Positions 8,203 to 11,396 of a stretch of DNA of 11,396 nucleotides are shown here, piece by piece. Source of the DNA: Rhodospirillales bacterium (lineage in GTDB: Bacteria > Pseudomonadota > Alphaproteobacteria > Rhodospirillales > JAOUPW01); assembly GCA_029879665.1 (NCBI GenBank), contig JAOUPW010000019.1, positions 1-11,396 on the forward strand, read 5' to 3'. Made by a program: the position numbers and the translations under genes. Under the pieces are notes generated by a model. It ran no database searches. It was not told the DNA's origin and worked only from the letters and a program-made list of their open reading frames with translations. Each line of letters opens with the position of its first letter. Positions within the stretch are counted from its first letter, which is position 1.

Positions 8203-8892
8203 TCAGGGAACCAGACGATAGCCGCCCGGTTCCGTCACCAGGAGTTTCGCCTTGGAAGGATCCAGTTCTATTTTCTGCCGAAGCCGGTACACATGGGTCT
8301 CCAGAGTGTGGGTGGTAACGCCGGCGTTATAGCCCCAGACTTCGTTCAGCAAAACATCGCGGCCGACGACCCGGTCTTTGGCCCGGTACAGGTATTTGAG
8401 AATCGCGCTTTCCTTGTCGGTAAGCCGGACCTTCTTTCCGGTTTTATTTTCAAGCAGAAGTTTGTTGGCCGGCTGAAAGGTGTAGGGACCGATGGTGAAG
8501 ACGGCATCATCGCTACGTTCATGCTGGCGGATATGGGCGCGCAGACGGGCCAGCAGCACACCCAGGCGAAAAGGCTTGGTAATATAATCGTTGGCTCCGG
8601 CGTCCAGCCCCAAGATCGTGTCGGCGTCGGTGTCCGCCCCGGTCAGCATGATGATCGGAGACTTGATCCCGACCCGGCGCATCAGCCGGCAGACTTCTCG
8701 TCCGTCCATGTCCGGCAGGCCCACATCCAGGATGATCACGTCAAAATGATCGGTCTTGGTCATTTCCAGGGCCTGGGCCCCGGTTTCGGCCCCGACGGGG
8801 GTGAATTCTTCGTGCAATTGCAACTGTTCACCCAACATATCGAGCAGGGTCCGGTCGTCATCTACAATCAGAACAGTCTTGCCTACGGTCAT
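8203..8892 (-). CDS. OmpR/PhoB-family response regulator
   Basis: A 229-residue DNA-binding response regulator. The receiver domain (about 5-118) has the acidic pocket Asp11-Asp12-Asp13, the phospho-acceptor Asp56 in ILDVGLPDMDG, Thr84 in IIMLTGAD and Lys106 in TKPF. The C-terminal winged helix (about 130-229) is of the Trans_reg_C type, with LLNEVWGYNAGVTTHTLETH leading into the recognition helix and EPGGYRLVP at the end. The start has AGGA five bases upstream (minus strand, 8898-8901). No histidine kinase gene lies beside it. The receiver sequence with LHEEF and GLDAGANDYITKPFRLGVLLARLRA is strongly conserved among alphaproteobacteria and may belong to the CenR envelope-regulator group, but this is from memory and not firm, so no symbol is given. 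It is divergent from ribA, with about 110 bp between the starts. Confidence 0.93.
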   Translation of the reverse strand: MTVGKTVLIVDDDRTLLDMLGEQLQLHEEFTPVGAETGAQALEMTKTDHFDVIILDVGLPDMDGREVCRLMRRVGIKSPIIMLTGADTDADTILGLDAGANDYITKPFRLGVLLARLRAHIRQHERSDDAVFTIGPYTFQPANKLLLENKTGKKVRLTDKESAILKYLYRAKDRVVGRDVLLNEVWGYNAGVTTHTLETHVYRLRQKIELDPSKAKLLVTEPGGYRLVP

Positions 8893-9003
8893 GTTTTTCC
8901 TGTTCTCCCGGGGGCTTCTTGAAGATTTAAGCTATAATAGTTGGCGCTTTTCTTCCAGTTTCATTATTTTGTCGGCATGCCGCACAGGTTTCACCTTCTG
9001 CCC
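8893..9003. promoter_or_regulatory. divergent promoter region of the response regulator and ribA
   Basis: About 110 bp separate the regulator start from the likely ribA start. An AT-rich core contains TATAAT on the plus strand (8933-8938), which is a perfect -10 hexamer pointing to ribA; the overlapping minus-strand sequence TATTAT (8934-8939) could serve the regulator. No good -35 element at 16-18 bases was found for either. Only about 30-70 bases would be left for the ribA leader. Confidence 0.4.
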
Positions 9004-10140
9004 ATGCCTGCATCCCGTGAGCCCGCCTCCCTTTTGGCCGTGGACCGGGCCGTTTCCGAATTCAGGCGCGGACGCCCGGTCGCCATCCGCGGCGGCGGCG
9101 GAACTGCGTTTTTGGCGCTAGCCGCCGAGTCCGTTACCCCCGAAGCCCTTCAATCCCTGAGCGCACTAAGCGGCGGGACGGCCCCGGGGATGGCCATCAC
9201 CGCCCGGCGCGCCGCCGTTCTCGGCCTTGCCCAGGGGATCAGGGAAAAGGTGGTTTCCATATCCAACGAAGACGGTCTGGACGCGGAGCTGATTTCCGAT
9301 CTCGCCAATCCCCAGTCGCAGCTTTCCTTCGGCAACAAGCTGCACGACCTGGGCCTGAAAGCCGAAAGCGCGCCTCCCTACAGCTGCGACAGCGCCTCCG
9401 TCGGGCTGGCCAAGCTGGCCCGTCTGCTTCCTTCGGCGGTGACCGTTCCCCTGTCCGATCCGGAAGCCGACGATCTGGCGCGCTGGGCGTCGCGCCATGA
9501 CATCCTGCTTGTCGATGCGGGTGATATTTTTCAGTATGAACGCACCACCGCCCGCACCTTACGGGCCGTCAGCGAAGCCCGGGTACCCTTGCTGGACGAG
9601 GAAAATACACGGATTATCGCCTTTCGCCCCCACGACGGCGGGCTTGAGCACCTGGCCATTCTCATCGGCGCGCCGGACCCGGAGACGCCCGTGCTTACCC
9701 GGCTTCATTCGGAATGTTTCACCGGCGACCTGCTGGGTTCGCTGCGGTGCGACTGCGGCGATCAGTTGCGCGGCGCCATCAGCGAAATCGCTAAAGCCGG
9801 CGGCGGCGTCCTGTTATACTTGGCCCAGGAAGGGCGGGGTATCGGTCTGGTCAACAAGCTGCGCGCCTACGGTCTTCAGGATGCCGGCTTCGACACCATG
9901 GATGCCAACGAACAACTGGGCTTCGACGCCGACGAACGGGTCTACCTTCCGGCGGCGGAAATGTTAAAGCAGCTGAATTATTCCGCCGTCCGCCTGCTGA
10001 CCAACAATCCGGACAAGGTCGAGGCCCTGTCCGCCTGTGGGGTTACCGTCAGCGAGCGGGTGCCCCATGCCTTTCCGGCCAATAAACACAATGAAGCCTA
10101 CCTTCGGACCAAGGCCGCGAAAGGCGGCCACCAGTTTTAG
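9004..10140 (+). CDS. ribA: GTP cyclohydrolase II with degenerate RibB-like N-terminal domain
   Basis: A 378-residue protein (from the ATG at 9004) for the first step of riboflavin synthesis, the opening of GTP to the diaminopyrimidine. The C-terminal half has the GTP cyclohydrolase II signature HSECFTGDLLGSLRCDCG with zinc ligands Cys238, Cys249 and Cys251, the catalytic block QEGRGIGL with Arg278, and DANEQLG. The N-terminal half (about 9-180) follows the order of 3,4-dihydroxy-2-butanone-4-phosphate synthase (RibB): FRRGRPVAI, a TPEAL helix, a CDSASVGLAKLARLLPSAV block and a final ILLVDAGDIFQY. Its active-site residues are gone: the acidic DDEDRENEGD loop reads GGGGT and the GHTEA site reads CDSAS. 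This half is therefore probably structural. The start is uncertain: no Shine-Dalgarno is seen, and an ATG at 8977 or TTG at 8941 in frame would add 9 or 21 residues. Confidence 0.92.
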   Translation: MPASREPASLLAVDRAVSEFRRGRPVAIRGGGGTAFLALAAESVTPEALQSLSALSGGTAPGMAITARRAAVLGLAQGIREKVVSISNEDGLDAELISDLANPQSQLSFGNKLHDLGLKAESAPPYSCDSASVGLAKLARLLPSAVTVPLSDPEADDLARWASRHDILLVDAGDIFQYERTTARTLRAVSEARVPLLDEENTRIIAFRPHDGGLEHLAILIGAPDPETPVLTRLHSECFTGDLLGSLRCDCGDQLRGAISEIAKAGGGVLLYLAQEGRGIGLVNKLRAYGLQDAGFDTMDANEQLGFDADERVYLPAAEMLKQLNYSAVRLLTNNPDKVEALSACGVTVSERVPHAFPANKHNEAYLRTKAAKGGHQF

Positions 10141-10355
10141 GCCGAATCCCGCTCAACTTGTTTCATTCCACTATCGGAATAAAAGTTCCGGGCGGCAAAT
10201 TTCCGCTTATCCGGCAGTTTTTGCCTGCCCCAAGTGGCTTCTAATTCCTTAATCTATTGAAAACATTAAAACAATTATTGGCCCGGGCCTTGCACGTTCT
10301 TCCTTAGCCCTCCGGTGGGAATCCGGCGGGACCAAGAACGGGAAAAGGATCGGTC
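10141..10355. other. gap between ribA and the 324-residue gene
   Basis: No gene is seen in these 215 bases. A weak hairpin GGCAG/CTGCC (10213-10229) lies past ribA without a T tail, so ribA termination is not clear. An AT-rich patch at 10240-10280 (including TTGAAA at 10257-10262) is the most likely place for the promoter of the next gene, but no matching -10 element at proper spacing was found. TCCGGTGGGA and TCCGGCGGGA (10311-10331) form a short imperfect tandem repeat. Confidence 0.4.
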
Positions 10356-11330
10356 ATGGACGGACCGGCAAACATCATCTGGAACGGTCCTCGGGTTTTT
10401 ACGCCGGAAACCACCGGGCCGACCTCCATCGCCTGGAGCGGCCCCCGTGTGGCCCTGTCGGAAAACGCCGGCGGGACGGGCGTGCCAGGCGCGATCCCGG
10501 ATGAGGCCCCAAATTCAAACGGTGAGTTCATGCCCTTCGGCGAGGACGGCCTGACCTTTTTGGATCTTCTCGACGTCATTAATCCGCTGCAGCACATCCC
10601 CATTATTTCGACCCTGTATCGCCACCTGACCGGCGACGAACTTTCGCCGGCGGCGCGGATCGCCGGCGGCGCGTTGTTCGGCGGCCCCATCGGCGCCGCG
10701 ATCTCTGTCGCCAACGTGATCGTCGAATATACCTCGGGCAAGGACGTGGGCGAACATGTGCTGTCCCTGTTCGTTGATGAGTCGGCCGCCGGGACCCTGA
10801 CCGCCGCCACCGACGGCGCCCTTAAGGCCGCCGGACGGGGCGGCCTTCCCGAGATTGTCTGGGACGGACCCCGGATATCGGCGGCGGACACCGCCGGACC
10901 AACGTCCATCGCCTGGAACGCGCCGCGATTGTCGAGCGGGGTGCAGGCCGCTTTGCTCCCGCTGCAAAATCCAGGCGCCATACCCCCCGCCCCCTTGGCG
11001 ATGGCAAAGGAAACCGTGTCCACCCCAAAGGCCGCATTCCGGGGATCGATCACCGGCACGGCAAGACCCGCCCCGCCCCAGCCCAGCCCGGCGAACGTGT
11101 TCGCGGACGACACGGCGGATGTGTTCGCCGCCGTTCGCCACCAAGCCGCCGCCCGACGCCCGGGCGGCCCGCGCGGAGAGGGCTTATCCGCCCTGCCGTC
11201 CACCCCCGGCGCCACGCCAGCCAACGGCGGATGGGTTTCCGCTTCCATCATGTCGGCTCTTGGAAAATATCAACAAGGGGCAAAGTTGGCGGAACGCCCG
11301 CAGGCGCCGGCCTTTAATTACAGCAACTAG
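10356..11330 (+). CDS. unrecognised protein with duplicated W-x-G-P-R motif and glycine-zipper segment
   Basis: A 324-residue protein whose function I do not recognise. AAAAGGA (10343-10349) lies six bases before the ATG, a good ribosome binding site. Residues 7-34 and 167-194 are copies of one motif, 15 of 28 identical, each with two W-x-(G/A)-P-R elements 18 residues apart (Trp9, Trp27; Trp169, Trp187) around an invariant GPTSIAW. Between them, about 65-140, is a conserved-looking segment with INPLQHIPIISTLYR and a hydrophobic glycine-zipper (Gly105, Gly109, Gly113). I recall similar INPLQHIP-type segments in uncharacterised Rhodospirillales proteins. Residues 195-290 are rich in Ala and Pro and look disordered; the end has SALGKYQQGAKL. 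No signal peptide is seen. Synonymous differences between the repeat copies support this strand and frame over the long open frame on the other strand. It may be a membrane-associated scaffold, but that is a guess. Confidence 0.8.
   Translation: MDGPANIIWNGPRVFTPETTGPTSIAWSGPRVALSENAGGTGVPGAIPDEAPNSNGEFMPFGEDGLTFLDLLDVINPLQHIPIISTLYRHLTGDELSPAARIAGGALFGGPIGAAISVANVIVEYTSGKDVGEHVLSLFVDESAAGTLTAATDGALKAAGRGGLPEIVWDGPRISAADTAGPTSIAWNAPRLSSGVQAALLPLQNPGAIPPAPLAMAKETVSTPKAAFRGSITGTARPAPPQPSPANVFADDTADVFAAVRHQAAARRPGGPRGEGLSALPSTPGATPANGGWVSASIMSALGKYQQGAKLAERPQAPAFNYSN
10374..10457 (+). repeat. first copy of the coding repeat (residues 7-34)
   Basis: Encodes IxWxGPR, about ten variable residues, then GPTSIAW-x-GPR. 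Together with the copy at 10854-10937 it forms a protein-level direct repeat spaced exactly 160 codons apart. Three of the seven codons for GPTSIAW differ only at silent positions, showing that the amino-acid sequence rather than the DNA is kept. Confidence 0.85.
10854..10937 (+). repeat. second copy of the coding repeat (residues 167-194)
   Basis: The second copy reads IVWDGPR and, 18 residues on, SIAWNAPR, in which the second element has Ala in place of Gly. It follows the glycine-zipper domain just as the first copy precedes it, so the domain is bracketed by the two. Confidence 0.85.
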
Positions 11331-11396
11331 CGTGCTTGCCGGCAAGATTGATCCGATTCGCGCCGACGTATTTTTATAAAATCTAGAAGACGGAGC
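11331..11396 (+). other. right-end intergenic stretch
   Basis: It begins with the perfect 12-bp palindrome CTTGCC/GGCAAG (11335-11346), which has no loop and no T run and so is not a convincing terminator. TATAAA at 11375-11380 resembles a -10 element and GACGGAG at 11389-11395 resembles a ribosome binding site, so another gene may begin just beyond the window. Confidence 0.35.

Noticed and set aside
8062..8922. A 286-codon plus-strand open frame over the response regulator.
   Set aside because: It is antisense to a textbook OmpR-family regulator and runs through the terminator hairpins.
10213..10229. Hairpin GGCAG/CTGCC as a terminator for ribA.
   Set aside because: The stem is only five bases and no T run follows.
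10257..10285. TTGAAA as a -35 element for the 324-residue gene.
   Set aside because: The nearest -10-like sequence, TTATTG at 10275, is only 12 bases away, outside the normal 16-18.
10304..11251. A 315-codon open frame on the minus strand over the 324-residue gene.
   Set aside because: Long antisense frames are common in GC-rich genes. The plus strand has a good ribosome binding site, and silent differences between its repeat copies support it.

Overview
The window reads as chromosomal DNA of an alphaproteobacterium, most likely from the Rhodospirillales (for example a Magnetospirillum-like or marine Rhodospirillaceae lineage). This rests on high GC in the genes with short AT-rich gaps between them, a compact FtsK of about 780 residues followed directly by a LolA-type protein, a GTP cyclohydrolase II carrying a RibB-like N-terminal half without its catalytic residues, and the style of the OmpR-type regulator. 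No mobile element, CRISPR array, tRNA or rRNA was seen, and nothing suggests recent transfer.

Layout. Bases 1-2023 hold a nitrogen unit: a sigma-54-like -24/-12 promoter (69-84), a PII protein (glnK), the ammonium channel amtB, and two stacked terminator hairpins. Bases 2024-3504 hold a second ammonium channel gene behind its own sigma-54-like promoter (2160-2175), which shares the unusual -12 half TTGA with the first. Downstream on the same strand are a dapC-like aminotransferase (lysine and peptidoglycan precursor), ftsK (division and chromosome translocation) and lolA (lipoprotein carrier). After lolA comes a 300-bp gap with three consecutive hairpins, the last a strong rho-independent terminator; it may be only a 3' end or may encode a small RNA. 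An OmpR/PhoB-family response regulator lies on the minus strand and is divergent from ribA. The right end carries an unrecognised 324-residue protein with a duplicated tryptophan/GPR motif flanking a glycine-zipper segment.

How they work together. GlnK and AmtB form the known nitrogen-sensing pair in which PII plugs the ammonium channel, and both channel operons look nitrogen-controlled through sigma-54 and probably NtrC. dapC, ftsK and lolA together serve cell-envelope building and division. The regulator and ribA share a promoter region of about 110 bp. The most novel items are the 324-residue protein, the possible small RNA at about 8028-8137, and the paired deviant sigma-54 promoters. No complete undescribed multi-gene system was identified.
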